Assembly: GCA_025356395.1 (NCBI GenBank) | Contig: JANXTA010000014.1 | Coordinates: forward strand, 1 to 64,000 | Direction of reading: 5' to 3' | Origin: Betaproteobacteria bacterium | Lineage (GTDB): Bacteria > Pseudomonadota > Gammaproteobacteria > Burkholderiales > Burkholderiaceae_D | DNA length: 64,000 bases | Shown here: positions 10,547 to 20,491 of the stretch, piece after piece | How the letters are laid out: each line of letters starts with the position of its first letter | How positions within the stretch are numbered: the first letter of the stretch is position 1 | Program-made: the position numbers and the translations under genes | The notes under the pieces: generated by a model | What the model was told of the DNA's origin: nothing | Database searches by the model: none | Seen by the model: only the letters and a program-made list of their open reading frames with translations

Positions 10547-10789
10547 ATGTACATCATCGCCATCGGCTGGATGTTCGTCGTCGTCTGCATGGCCGCTGTG
10601 GAGGCCACGACGAGCTCGTTCCTGGGCGGCATGGGCACCCTCCTGTTCTACGGCCTGCTGCCTCTCGGATTGTTCCTCTGGCTGTTCGGCACGCCGCAGC
10701 GACGGCGTAATCGCAACAAGACCTCACAGCCGACCTCGGGCGCCAGCTTCACGCGCCGGCAACGCGAGACCTCGCAAGACGATCAGTGA
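10547..10789 (+). CDS. Small hypothetical membrane protein
   Basis: MYIIAIGWMFVVVCMAAVEATTSSFLGGMGTLLFYGLLPLGLFLWLFGTPQRRRNR: two hydrophobic helices; start trimmed to an internal ATG. Confidence 0.65.
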   Translation: MYIIAIGWMFVVVCMAAVEATTSSFLGGMGTLLFYGLLPLGLFLWLFGTPQRRRNRNKTSQPTSGASFTRRQRETSQDDQ

Positions 10790-11547
10790 GTGATCCAGAT
10801 CACCGCCGCCATGCGACCGGTGACACCGTCCCGGCGATACGAATAGAAGCGTCGGTCGTCGGTCGCCGTGCAGCAGGCGCTGGAGACGATCTCGCGCACA
10901 CCGCTGGCCGCCAGGCTTAGCCGCGCCAGCGCCGGCAGATCGGCGAGCCACTTGCCGGCGGCGTGCGGCACGAAACACACGCGGACGTCCGCACCGCCTT
11001 TTGCGATGAAGGCTTCGCGCACATCGTCACCGACCTCGAAGCGCGAGGGTCCGATCGCCGGACCGATCCACGCCAGGGTGTCTGCCGGCACGAGTCCGCT
11101 GGCGGTCAACGTCGCTTCGAGGACGCCCCCGACGAGTCCGCGCCATCCCGCATGGGCTGCCGCGACCCGCGTGCCCTGTCGATCGGTGAACAGGACCGGC
11201 ATGCAGTCGGCGACGAGGATCGCGCAGACGCGGCCTGGTTCCTCCGTGAACGAGGCATCGGCTTCGGGCTCGGTCGCCCAGCGCGTCGCTTCGACGACCC
11301 GCGTGCCATGCACCTGCTTGAGCCACGCCGGCTCCGACGGGAGGTGACGCGCGAGGATCACTCGATTGCGGACAACCACGTCGACGTCGTCGCCCGAGCC
11401 GAGGCCGAGGTTCATCCCGCCGCCCGACGACCCGCTCCACCGGTCGGTGCTGACGCCGCCGTCGCGCGTCGTCATCAGCGCGCGCACGCGGCTCGGCACG
11501 GACCAGGCGGGAACGATCCATTCGGCGTGCAGCGCTGCGTCAGTCAT
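10783..11547 (-). CDS. pgeF: Peptidoglycan editing factor/YfiH-type polyphenol oxidase
   Basis: TTRDGGVSTDRW, KQVHGTRVVEA, ADCMPVLFTDRQGTRVAAAHAGWRGLVGGV. Confidence 0.92.
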   Translation of the reverse strand: MTDAALHAEWIVPAWSVPSRVRALMTTRDGGVSTDRWSGSSGGGMNLGLGSGDDVDVVVRNRVILARHLPSEPAWLKQVHGTRVVEATRWATEPEADASFTEEPGRVCAILVADCMPVLFTDRQGTRVAAAHAGWRGLVGGVLEATLTASGLVPADTLAWIGPAIGPSRFEVGDDVREAFIAKGGADVRVCFVPHAAGKWLADLPALARLSLAASGVREIVSSACCTATDDRRFYSYRRDGVTGRMAAVIWITH

Positions 11548-12643
11548 CGGCCCGCTTGGCCGTGTCCAGAAGGTCATCGAGCTCGAAGCCGAGGGTCGCC
11601 GCGAGCGTCGCGAAGTCCTCCGGCGGTTCGGCCCGCCAGTCCATCGTCTCGCGCGACTCCGGGTGTACGAGACGCAGCTGCCAGGCATGCAATGCCTGAC
11701 GGTCGAAGGCAATGCTCGCGCGCGCGCCGCCGTAGGTCGCGTCGCCCACCAGCGGATGCCCGATGGACTGCAGGTGCACGCGGATCTGATGCGTGCGTCC
11801 GGTCTCGAGCCGACACAGCACCAGCGAAGCACTGCCGCTACGATCCAGATCGACCGACACGAGCGTCTCGAAGCGCGTTGCCGCAGGCTTGGTGCCCGGC
11901 CGCGGCTCGTACTCGTTCGGTAACGGCTTGAACGCGGCCATGCGGGTGCGGTCGCGCGGGTCGCGGCCGATCGCCCAGTCGACGCGGCCCCGCGCGGGCG
12001 GCGTGCCGTGCACGATCGCGAGATAGGTGCGGCCGACCGTGCGTGCCTGCAACTGACGAACGAGGTCGGTCTGCGCGACGATCGTCTTCGCCACGACCAT
12101 CAAGCCCGTCGTGTCCTTGTCGAGCCGATGAACGATGCCGGCCCGCGGGACCTGGGCGAGCGCCGGTGCGTGATGCAGCAGCCCGTTGAGCACGGTGCCG
12201 CTCCAGTTGCCGCTGGCTGGATGGACGACGAGGCCGGCGCGCTTGTCGAGCACCAGGATGGCCGCGTCCTCGTGGACGATGTCGAGCGCGATCTCCTCGG
12301 GCAGGAAGGCGCTCTCGTCGTCGCTGGCCTGGGGCGCGACCCGGACCGAGTCGCCCTTCCAGACCGGATCGCGCGTGGCGGCCACGCGGCCCTCGACCGC
12401 GACGTGGCCGTCACTGATCCAGCGCTGGATGCGGCTGCGCGAATACGCCGGCATCCGCGCAGCGAGCCACTTGTCGAGTCGTCCGCCATCAGCCTCGGCG
12501 CCTGCGACGAAGACCACCGCGTCGAGCTTCGCGGGGCCGTCGTCCGAGGCCGCGGCGCCCGGCATTTCGCCCTGCTGCGGCTCGAGGTCGTCGTCATCCC
12601 ATCGGCTATACTCGACGGCTTCGATTGAGGCGGGTTGCGGCAT
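11540..12643 (-). CDS. rluD: RluA-family 23S rRNA pseudouridine synthase (RluD-like)
   Basis: S4-like N-terminus RLDKWLAARMPAYSRSRIQRWISDGHV and catalytic AGIVHRLDKDTTGLMVVAKT; exact start uncertain. Confidence 0.92.
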   Translation of the reverse strand: MPQPASIEAVEYSRWDDDDLEPQQGEMPGAAASDDGPAKLDAVVFVAGAEADGGRLDKWLAARMPAYSRSRIQRWISDGHVAVEGRVAATRDPVWKGDSVRVAPQASDDESAFLPEEIALDIVHEDAAILVLDKRAGLVVHPASGNWSGTVLNGLLHHAPALAQVPRAGIVHRLDKDTTGLMVVAKTIVAQTDLVRQLQARTVGRTYLAIVHGTPPARGRVDWAIGRDPRDRTRMAAFKPLPNEYEPRPGTKPAATRFETLVSVDLDRSGSASLVLCRLETGRTHQIRVHLQSIGHPLVGDATYGGARASIAFDRQALHAWQLRLVHPESRETMDWRAEPPEDFATLAATLGFELDDLLDTAKRADD

Positions 12644-12674
12644 GAATAACGTTGCTTTTCAGGAAGATGCGTCG

Positions 12675-13520
12675 ATGCAGGAATCATCAAGCGAGATGTT
12701 GAACGCGATCGCTCCGAAGGGTCGCGCGTTCGGCTTGCGGCTTGCGGCTTCCACGTCGCTCGCGGTCGCGATGCTGCTCGGTGGTTGCGGCGTCTTCAGC
12801 GGCGACTCAAGCGACAAGACGGCCAACTGGAGCGCACAGAGATTGTATTCGGAGGCCGAGGACGAGATGTCCGCAGGCGGCTACACGCAGGCCATCAAGT
12901 ACTTCGAGCAACTGCAGTCGCGCTTTCCGTTCGGTCGCTTCGCGCAGCAGGCGCAGATGGAGATCGCATACGCGCAGTACAAGGACGGCGAGAAGGAACT
13001 GGCACTCGCCGCGTCCGACCGCTTCCTCAAGCAGTACCCCAACAGCCCCAACGCCGACTACGTCTGGTATCTCAAGGGGCTGGTCAACTTCAACGACAAC
13101 CTGGGATTGCTCGGATCGATCACGCAGCAGGACCTGACGGAGCGCGATCCGAAGGCGTTGCGCGATGCCTTCGACGGATTCCGTGAACTCGTCACGCGCT
13201 ACCCGGAGAGCAAGTACACGCCCGATGCCGTGGTGCGGCTCAAGTACCTCGTCAACGCCATGGCCGCGCACGAAGTGCATGTGGCGCGTTATTACCTGCG
13301 TCGCGGGGCCTATGTCGCTGCGGCCAACCGCGCCGAGATCGTTATCCAGCAGTACCAACAGGCGCCGGCCGTGCGCGATGCACTCGAGGTGATGGTCGCC
13401 GCCTACGACGGCCTGTCGATGAAGGATCTGCGCGACGATGCACGACGCGTGCTCGACACCAACTTCCCCAAGTCAGGGGATACGGTCAAGGAAAAGAGCC
13501 CGTGGTGGAAGGTCTGGTAA
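12675..13520 (+). CDS. bamD: Outer membrane protein assembly factor BamD (lipoprotein)
   Basis: Lipobox LLGGC; YSEAEDEMSAGGYTQAIKYFEQLQSRFPFGRFAQQAQMEIAYAQYKDGE; start 12675 has AGGAAG upstream, alternative start 12642. Confidence 0.93.
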   Translation: MQESSSEMLNAIAPKGRAFGLRLAASTSLAVAMLLGGCGVFSGDSSDKTANWSAQRLYSEAEDEMSAGGYTQAIKYFEQLQSRFPFGRFAQQAQMEIAYAQYKDGEKELALAASDRFLKQYPNSPNADYVWYLKGLVNFNDNLGLLGSITQQDLTERDPKALRDAFDGFRELVTRYPESKYTPDAVVRLKYLVNAMAAHEVHVARYYLRRGAYVAAANRAEIVIQQYQQAPAVRDALEVMVAAYDGLSMKDLRDDARRVLDTNFPKSGDTVKEKSPWWKVW

Positions 13521-15510
13521 GCGCCGGACCTGCTTCAGTCACGACGGATTCGGAATCGTCGAAGAACGCCGTCGCGACGCTCTCGTCGCGGGTCCGCCTG
13601 AACGGTGGCAGGCTTTGCCAGATGCGGCGTCCGTAAGGTTTCGTCACCAGGCGCGGGTCGCAGATCATCAGCACGCCACGATCCGACTCGTCCCGGATCA
13701 AACGTCCGGCACCCTGCTTCAGGCTGATCACCGCGGTCGGCAGCTGATAGTCCATGAACGGATTGCCGCCCCGCTTGGCCAGCGCGTCGAGGCGCGCGGC
13801 CAGCACCGGATCGTCGGGCGGTGCGAACGGCAGCTTGTCGATCACCACCAGCGACAGCGCCCGGCCGCGGACGTCGATCCCTTCCCAAAAACTCTGACTG
13901 CCGACCAGCACCGCATTGCCGGTGCGACGGAAGCGTTCGAGCAACTCGCTGCGGCTCCCCTCGCCCTGCATCAGCAACGGGAAGTCGACGTCTTCCGTTT
14001 CGATGCGGGCGCGCAGCAGCTCTCCGGCGGCCCGCACCGCGCGCAGCGTCGTACAGAGCACGAAGGTCCGCCCGCCCGCCGCGCGGATCAACGGCCACGC
14101 CGCATGCACAACCGCGGTCGTGTAACCCGAGGACAGGGGATCGGGCAAGCCCTCGGGCAGATAGAGCAGCCCCTGCGTGCCGTAGTCGAACGGGCTCGGC
14201 CAGCTGCGGGCGTCACTCGACGACAGCCCGAGCTGCGCGGTGAAATGCTCGAAGTCGTTCTTCACGGCCAGCGTGGCCGACGTAAAGATCCAGGCCCGCG
14301 GCGTGCCTTCCCGTTCGCGATTGAAGACCTCGGCGACCGACAGCGGCGTGCGATGCAGCTGCAGGGTCTGCGTGAAAGCCTCGAGCCAGCGAACCGTCGG
14401 CGTCGAGGTCTCGGCCCGGTCGCCTTCCACCCAGCGACCGATGCGTTCGGACAATTGCAGCGCACGGCGCCAGCATTGTTCAAGCGATTCGGCGCGTTCG
14501 GCCTGGCGCTCGAGGATCGCCGCGAGTTCCTTGAGCACACCATGTACGTGACCGAGGGCCGCATGGAAGGGGGCGCTGGGCGGCAGCTGAGTGAAGTTGA
14601 GCCGCTGCACGTCGGCGCCGAGCGAGAGCCGCAGGTCGCGCGTCGCTTTCTCGAGCGGCGCGATGGCATTAACCCACGTCAACGCGTCGCGGGCGCGTGT
14701 GTGACCTTCGGCCAGCACGTCGCGCGCCAGTTCCATCAACTGCGCCGTCGACACGACCTCGCCGAAGAACAGCGTCGCGGTCTCGGGCAACTGATGCGCT
14801 TCGTCGAAAACCACCGTGTTCGCGGTGGGTAGGAGGTCGGTGATGCCTTCGTCGCGCAGCACCAGGTCCGCGAAGAAGAGATGGTGATTGACGACCACGA
14901 CATCGGCTTCCTGCGCCGCGCGGCGCGCCTTCATCACGAAGCACTCGCGGTAGTGCGCGCATTCGGCGCCGAGACAGTTGTCGCGCGTCGACGTGACCAG
15001 ATTCCAGATCGGCGCCTGCTCGGGGACCTCGGCGAGCTCGGCCCGATCGCCGCTGCCTGTCGATTGCGCGAAGCGGACGATCGATCGCAGATGCACCGCG
15101 TCCTGGCGCGACGTCAGGCGACCGTTCTCCTGTGTGCGCTTGAGGTGCTCGTGGCAGACGTAGTTGGACCGTCCCTTCAGCAGCGCGACGGTGACGGGCG
15201 CCTGCAACGCGGCACGGACCATCGGCACGTCCTTGCGGAACAGCTGGTCCTGCAGGGTCTTGGTGCCGGTCGACACGATCACCTTGCCGCCCCACAGCAA
15301 CGCGGGCACGAGATAGGCGAAGGTCTTGCCGGTCCCGGTCCCCGCCTCGGCGATCAGCGTGCCGCAGCGGTCGATCGCATCGGACACGGCCTCGGCCATC
15401 TCGATCTGGCCATCACGTGCGCGATACCCCTGCACGTGCGTCGCCAATGCACCGCTCGCCGAGAAGATCTCCGCAAGGGCCGCATGTCGGTCGTGTGCAG
15501 GGGAAGCCAA
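13486..15510 (-). CDS. ATP-dependent DNA helicase, DinG/YoaA family
   Basis: LIAEAGTGTGKTFAYLVPAL, VFDEAHQLPETA, GSQSFWEGIDVRGRALSLVVIDKLPF, QGAGRLIRDESDRG; TTG start at 15510 inferred. Confidence 0.92.
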   Translation of the reverse strand: MASPAHDRHAALAEIFSASGALATHVQGYRARDGQIEMAEAVSDAIDRCGTLIAEAGTGTGKTFAYLVPALLWGGKVIVSTGTKTLQDQLFRKDVPMVRAALQAPVTVALLKGRSNYVCHEHLKRTQENGRLTSRQDAVHLRSIVRFAQSTGSGDRAELAEVPEQAPIWNLVTSTRDNCLGAECAHYRECFVMKARRAAQEADVVVVNHHLFFADLVLRDEGITDLLPTANTVVFDEAHQLPETATLFFGEVVSTAQLMELARDVLAEGHTRARDALTWVNAIAPLEKATRDLRLSLGADVQRLNFTQLPPSAPFHAALGHVHGVLKELAAILERQAERAESLEQCWRRALQLSERIGRWVEGDRAETSTPTVRWLEAFTQTLQLHRTPLSVAEVFNREREGTPRAWIFTSATLAVKNDFEHFTAQLGLSSSDARSWPSPFDYGTQGLLYLPEGLPDPLSSGYTTAVVHAAWPLIRAAGGRTFVLCTTLRAVRAAGELLRARIETEDVDFPLLMQGEGSRSELLERFRRTGNAVLVGSQSFWEGIDVRGRALSLVVIDKLPFAPPDDPVLAARLDALAKRGGNPFMDYQLPTAVISLKQGAGRLIRDESDRGVLMICDPRLVTKPYGRRIWQSLPPFRRTRDESVATAFFDDSESVVTEAGPALTRPSTTGSFP

Positions 15511-15592
15511 CGCGATGAAAGTAGAAGGGGTGGCGCGCGGCAGTGGCCACGCGCGCAAGCAGGCTGCGGAGGATGACCCGGTGGAACCGCGC

Positions 15593-15790
15593 TCAGGCCG
15601 GAATATCGGGCACGAGCTGGATCTGCAACTGCAGGATCTGGTCCTTGATCTGCAGCTTCTTTTTCTTGAAGCGCCGCAACTGAAGTTCGTCGTGTCCCGC
15701 AATCGCAACCAACCGTGCGATCACGTCGTCCAGGTCGCGATGCTCGACCTGGAGATCGATGATGCGGTAGTGAGTGACTTGGTCTTCCAT
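15593..15790 (-). CDS. YdcH family protein (DUF465)
   Basis: MEDQVTHYRIIDLQVEHRDLDDVIARL...LRRFKKKKLQIKDQI, typical DUF465 small protein. Confidence 0.85.
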   Translation of the reverse strand: MEDQVTHYRIIDLQVEHRDLDDVIARLVAIAGHDELQLRRFKKKKLQIKDQILQLQIQLVPDIPA

Positions 15791-15855
15791 GGGTAAGGCG
15801 GCCTCGCGGTGCATGCCATAATGCGTCGGATATCCATTGTAAAGCCGCATCTGCG

Positions 15856-16710
15856 ATGCCTGAGCGTTCACAACTCGGAGTTACAGCCTCAGGCACCGCG
15901 ACACCCCCCTCGCTACGCATCACCGCCTGCACCGGCCAGCACATCGGCGACCGTGCCGAACAGCAGGACCGGGTCGGCATCTTCACATCGCGCCGACTGC
16001 CCGACTCCGCATTGTTCATCCTCGCCGACGGCATGGGCGGCAAAACTGGCGGCGCGATGGCGGCGCAACAGGTGATGAGCACGGCGAAGAATTTGTTCGC
16101 CGAATACTCGATCGGCGAGTCCATCCAGTCGCTGCTGACCGAGATCGTCAACGAGGCGCATCTCGTCATCCGGCTCTCGGCACTGTCGACGGAGAAGGAA
16201 CCGCACAGCACGCTGGCGGCTCTCGTCGTGCAACCGCACCGTGCGGATTGGGCTCATGTGGGCGACAGCCGAATCTACCGCTTCAACGGCGGCAACCTGG
16301 TCGGCCGCACCACCGACCATTCCTACGTCGAGCAACTCGTCAGCGAAGGCAAGCTCGATCGCAAGGGAGCCAACTCGCATCGGCTGTCCAACCTCCTGAC
16401 GCACGCTCTCGGCACCAACAAGCAGCCGTCCATCAACTTCGGCTGTGTCGAAACGCTGTCGTCGGGCGATACCTTCTTCCTCTGCAGCGACGGCCTGTGG
16501 CACTACTTCACGGACAACGAACTCGCGATGCTGCTCGAAACCTATCCCCCGCGCAAGGCTTCCGAGCGCCTGATCCACATCGCGCGCGAGCGAGCCGACG
16601 GCGGTGGCGACAACTGCACGCTCGCGATCGTCCGCATGGAACCGATCGAGTCGGTCGTGCCGGCTCGGGTCCCGCAGGTCGACTATCCGATCCGCCCGCC
16701 CCGCATCTGA
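15856..16710 (+). CDS. PP2C-family serine/threonine protein phosphatase
   Basis: FILADGMGGKTGG, WAHVGDSRIYRFNGGNL, FFLCSDGLWHY, GGDNCTLAIVRM. Confidence 0.9.
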   Translation: MPERSQLGVTASGTATPPSLRITACTGQHIGDRAEQQDRVGIFTSRRLPDSALFILADGMGGKTGGAMAAQQVMSTAKNLFAEYSIGESIQSLLTEIVNEAHLVIRLSALSTEKEPHSTLAALVVQPHRADWAHVGDSRIYRFNGGNLVGRTTDHSYVEQLVSEGKLDRKGANSHRLSNLLTHALGTNKQPSINFGCVETLSSGDTFFLCSDGLWHYFTDNELAMLLETYPPRKASERLIHIARERADGGGDNCTLAIVRMEPIESVVPARVPQVDYPIRPPRI

Positions 16711-16722
16711 CCGCTCGCGCCG

Positions 16723-17457
16723 TCAGGGCCTGACCGTCGCCGCGGTCTTCGCGTCCTTCGCAGCCTTCTCTTCCCCACGCCGCTTGCGATCGGCATCCTT
16801 CGCCGCGATCCTGCGCGCGATCTCCTGCTGGTGCGTCCTGGCTTCCGTCACTTTCGTGGTGTAGCCAGCCGCGTTCTTCGCGCGCTGCGCGGCTTCGGTC
16901 GCGGGCACCGGCACCGGCGGCTTCTTGGCGGTGGGCTTGCGGTTCTTCGCCGATTCAGCGGCGGCCGCCGCGTCGCGTTTCGCTCGCGTTTGCTTCTCGT
17001 CGTAGCTCTGACGATTGCGTGACCGCTGCTCGGTATCCGCCTTCTGCCCGGCCACGCGCTCGGACTCGCGTCGCGCCCGGTCCGCATCGAGCTTGTCGGC
17101 GTGGTCCTTGCGCTTGAAACGATTCGCCTCGAGCTCGACCCCGTCGATCTCGCTCAGACGCTTGCGTTGCAGTTCACGCGCCTTGTCGAGACAGTCGTTG
17201 ACCATGAAGGTCGTCATGCAGCCGCGCGAGTCGGACTTGTATCCCTTCTCTACCTGGCCCTTCGCCCCGGCCGTCGCCGCGAGTGCAGCGTCCGCCCGCT
17301 CGACCGAATCGATAGTGGACGAAGGAAACTGCGCCCGCAGCGAGCCCAGTTCGGGAGCCGGCCGGGCGGCGATGCCTGCGGTGGAAGTCAGCGCCAGCAG
17401 CGGCGCGATCGCCCAGCCGAGCCGGAACAATCGATCAGATTTTTTTGAGGAGCGCAT
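16723..17457 (-). CDS. Hypothetical exported, Lys/Arg/Ala-rich coiled-coil protein
   Basis: N-terminal signal-like MRSSKKSDRLFRLGWAIAPLLALTSTAGIAARP then charged repeats; start at MRSS assumed. Confidence 0.65.
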   Translation of the reverse strand: MRSSKKSDRLFRLGWAIAPLLALTSTAGIAARPAPELGSLRAQFPSSTIDSVERADAALAATAGAKGQVEKGYKSDSRGCMTTFMVNDCLDKARELQRKRLSEIDGVELEANRFKRKDHADKLDADRARRESERVAGQKADTEQRSRNRQSYDEKQTRAKRDAAAAAESAKNRKPTAKKPPVPVPATEAAQRAKNAAGYTTKVTEARTHQQEIARRIAAKDADRKRRGEEKAAKDAKTAATVRP

Positions 17458-17474
17458 CGGCGGATTATCGAACA

Positions 17475-18578
17475 TCAGAGATCGACCCGAGCCGCACGTC
17501 GCTCGGACCGCAGGTATCGGACCGACTGCATCTCGTGGAGGCGGCTGACGGTCCGCTGGAATTCATTGGCGAGCGTGCCCACGGTGTAGAGCTCTTCGGC
17601 GACGACCGCGGCCGAGATGATCAGCTTTACGCGCCGGTCGTAGCAGACGTCGACGAGCCACGTGAAGCGCCGCGCCTCCGACGACAGCGACGCACTCATC
17701 TGCGGCAACTCGGACAGGATCACCGTGTGGAAGCGGTTGGCGAGTTCGAGGTAGTCGTTCTGCGAGCGCGGACCGCCGCACAGCGTCGCGAAGTCGAACC
17801 ACACCACGCCGCCTGCGCGCCTCAACGCCTTGATGACGCGCGTCTCGATCGTCACTCGCGGGTCCTCGTCACCGACTTCCGCGATGGCTTCGAACGCGGC
17901 GCGCAGTGCACGATCGGTCTCCGCACCGAGCGGCGTCAGGTACATCCGCGTCTGCTCCAGGGTCCGCGTCCGATAGTCGGTCCCGCCGTCCACGTTGAGG
18001 ATGTCGAGCTTCTCTTCGAGCAACGTGATCGCCGGCAGGATGCGGTCGCGATGCAGGCCGTCGGGATAGAGCGTGTCGGGCCGGTAGTTCGACGTCATCA
18101 CGAACACGACGCCGAGATCGAACAGTGCCGACAGCAACCGGTGCAGGATCATCGCGTCGGCGATGTCGCTGACATGGAACTCGTCGAAGCACACGAGCCG
18201 GTACTTCTTGGCGATGCGCCGCGCGACCTCGTCGAGCGGATCGCTCATACCCTTCAGCAGGTCGAGCTCATGATGCACGCCGCGCATGAATTCGTGGAAG
18301 TGGATGCGCGTCTTGCGGCGCACGTCGACGACCGAATAGAAGCTGTCCATCAGGAAGCTCTTGCCGCGTCCCACTCCGCCCCAGAAGTACACGCCGCGCG
18401 GCGCGGGTGTCCGGCTGAGCGCCTTCATCAAGGCATTGGAGCGCTTCTTCTTGAAGGCGGCGAAGTCGTCGTAGAGGCGCTGCAGCCGCTCGACCGCGCG
18501 GCGCTGCGCCTCGTCGGGCTGGAAGCCGCGACGGGTCACCGCGTCTTCGTAGAACTCGCGGACGTTCATCGATGGCAC
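17475..18578 (-). CDS. zapE: Cell division protein ZapE (AFG1-like ATPase)
   Basis: GVYFWGGVGRGKSFLMDSFY (Walker A), RLVCFDEFHVSDIADAMIL (Walker B), TSNYRPDTLYPDGLHRDRILPAI. Confidence 0.94.
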   Translation of the reverse strand: MPSMNVREFYEDAVTRRGFQPDEAQRRAVERLQRLYDDFAAFKKKRSNALMKALSRTPAPRGVYFWGGVGRGKSFLMDSFYSVVDVRRKTRIHFHEFMRGVHHELDLLKGMSDPLDEVARRIAKKYRLVCFDEFHVSDIADAMILHRLLSALFDLGVVFVMTSNYRPDTLYPDGLHRDRILPAITLLEEKLDILNVDGGTDYRTRTLEQTRMYLTPLGAETDRALRAAFEAIAEVGDEDPRVTIETRVIKALRRAGGVVWFDFATLCGGPRSQNDYLELANRFHTVILSELPQMSASLSSEARRFTWLVDVCYDRRVKLIISAAVVAEELYTVGTLANEFQRTVSRLHEMQSVRYLRSERRAARVDL

Positions 18579-18624
18579 GCAGATGCACCGAAGCCGTGAG
18601 CCGCGGTCATGCAGGACCCGCGGA

Positions 18625-20058
18625 TCAGAAGTTGAGCGTGCGCTTGTCGACGGCGAGCGCGGCTTCCTTGGTCGCTTCGGACAGCGACGGATGCGCGTGG
18701 CAGATGCGCGCGATGTCTTCCGCCGATGCCTTGAACTCCATCGCGACGACCGCCTCGGCGATCAGCTCGGAGACGTTGGGACCCACCATGTGCACGCCGA
18801 GGATCTCGTCGGTCTTCGCGTCGGCGATCACCTTGACGAGGCCGGTCGTGTCGCCGAGCGCGCGCGCGCGGCCGTTGGCCATGAACGGGAAACTGCCGGC
18901 CTTGTATTCCCGGCCGCTCGCCTTCAGGGCCTGCTCGGTCTGTCCGACCCAGGCGATCTCGGGGTGCGTATAGATGACCCACGGCACCGTGTTGAAGTCG
19001 ACGTGCGGCTTCTGGCCGACGATGCGCTCGGCCACGGCCACGCCCTCTTCCTCCGCCTTGTGCGCGAGCATGGGTCCGCGCACGACGTCGCCAATCGCCC
19101 AGACATTTTCGAGGTTGGTCTTGCAGTCGCCGTCGACGACCACGAAGCCGCGTTCGTCGATCGAGAGGCCGACCGCCACCACGTTCAGTCCATCGGTATT
19201 GGGCACGCGACCGATCGAGACGATCAGTCGGTCGAATGTCCCCTTCTGCGCCTTGCCGTCGGCATCGTCGTATTCGACGGTCACCTCGTTCTTGCCGCTC
19301 GTGACCTTGGTGATCTTCACGCCCAGCGTGATCGACAGCCCCTGCTTGTCGAAGGCCTTGCGTGCTTCCTTGGCCACCTGTTCGTCGACCGCGCCGAGGA
19401 ACGCCGGCAGCGCCTCGAGCACCGTGACCTCGGATCCGAGGCGGCGCCACACGCTGCCCATCTCGAGGCCGATCACGCCGGCGCCGACCAGGCAGAGCTT
19501 CTTCGGCACGGCGCCGATGGCGAGCGCACCGGTATTGGACAGGATCAGATTCTCGTCGAAAGGGGCACCGGGCAACGCGCGCGGGTTGGAGCCGGTCGCC
19601 ACGATGATGTGCTTGCCGACGATCGATTCATCGGGAGCACCGGCGCGCGTGACCTTGACCTCGTAGCCGCCTTCGGCCTTGCCGACGAACGCAGCGAGCC
19701 CTAGGAAGGACGTGATCTTGTTCTTCTTGTACAGGTAGGTGATGCCGTCGTTGTTCTGCTGGACGACCTTGTCTTTCCGCTTCTGCATCTGGGCGAGGTC
19801 GAGCTTCAGTCCCTCGACACCGATGCCGTGCTCGGCGAAGCCGTGCCCAGCCATCTCGAAGTGTTCGGATGACTGCAGCAACGCCTTCGATGGGATGCAG
19901 CCGACGTTGGTGCAGGTGCCGCCGAGAGCGGATCCACCCTTCGCGTTCTGCCAGCTGTCGATGGCCGCGACCGACAGGCCGAGTTGGGCTGCGCGGATGG
20001 CGGCGATGTAGCCGCCGGGGCCGCCACCGATCACGACGACATCGAAATTCTTGCTCAT
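18625..20058 (-). CDS. lpdA: Dihydrolipoyl dehydrogenase (E3)
   Basis: [16 protein letters not shown] redox motif, [25 protein letters not shown]-terminal [15 protein letters not shown]. Confidence 0.96.
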   Translation of the reverse strand: MSKNFDVVVIGGGPGGYIAAIRAAQLGLSVAAIDSWQNAKGGSALGGTCTNVGCIPSKALLQSSEHFEMAGHGFAEHGIGVEGLKLDLAQMQKRKDKVVQQNNDGITYLYKKNKITSFLGLAAFVGKAEGGYEVKVTRAGAPDESIVGKHIIVATGSNPRALPGAPFDENLILSNTGALAIGAVPKKLCLVGAGVIGLEMGSVWRRLGSEVTVLEALPAFLGAVDEQVAKEARKAFDKQGLSITLGVKITKVTSGKNEVTVEYDDADGKAQKGTFDRLIVSIGRVPNTDGLNVVAVGLSIDERGFVVVDGDCKTNLENVWAIGDVVRGPMLAHKAEEEGVAVAERIVGQKPHVDFNTVPWVIYTHPEIAWVGQTEQALKASGREYKAGSFPFMANGRARALGDTTGLVKVIADAKTDEILGVHMVGPNVSELIAEAVVAMEFKASAEDIARICHAHPSLSEATKEAALAVDKRTLNF

Positions 20059-20167
20059 GGTTTCAGGTTTTCAGATGTGGACTGGCGATGCGCAGGGGCA
20101 TCGCATCAGGGTGATCCATGTGAGATCGGACCGGCGCGTTGCAAGCCTTCCGTCGCGCCGCGAGCGG

Positions 20168-20479
20168 CTAGCGCTCCGGCGGGACGAAGATCCACAGCAA
20201 CAGGTAGGGAATCAGGCCGAAGCCCGCGAACATCGTGCCCAGCACGAACAGCAGCCGGATGATCCAGCTCTCGATGCCGGTGAGCTTCGCGAGCCCGCCG
20301 CACACGCCGCCCACCCAGCGATCGGACAGCGAGCGCCGCAGGCTGTTGATCGCCGCGACATCGGCGTCAGGATGCGACTGCGCGAACAGCCGCGCCTTCG
20401 CCGCCTCGAACTCCGCGTCGCTGAGTCGACCGGAGTCGCGCTGTGCGGCCAGCCGGTCGATCTCGTCGGCGATGGACAT
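20168..20479 (-). CDS. SHOCT/PspC domain-containing small membrane protein
   Basis: SHOCT-like LAAQRDSGRLSDAEFEAAKARLF then PspC-like RWVGGVCGGLAKLTGIESWIIRLLFVLGTMFAGFGLIPYLLLWIFVPPE. Confidence 0.85.
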   Translation of the reverse strand: MSIADEIDRLAAQRDSGRLSDAEFEAAKARLFAQSHPDADVAAINSLRRSLSDRWVGGVCGGLAKLTGIESWIIRLLFVLGTMFAGFGLIPYLLLWIFVPPER

Positions 20480-20491
20480 GGCGTCGCTCGA

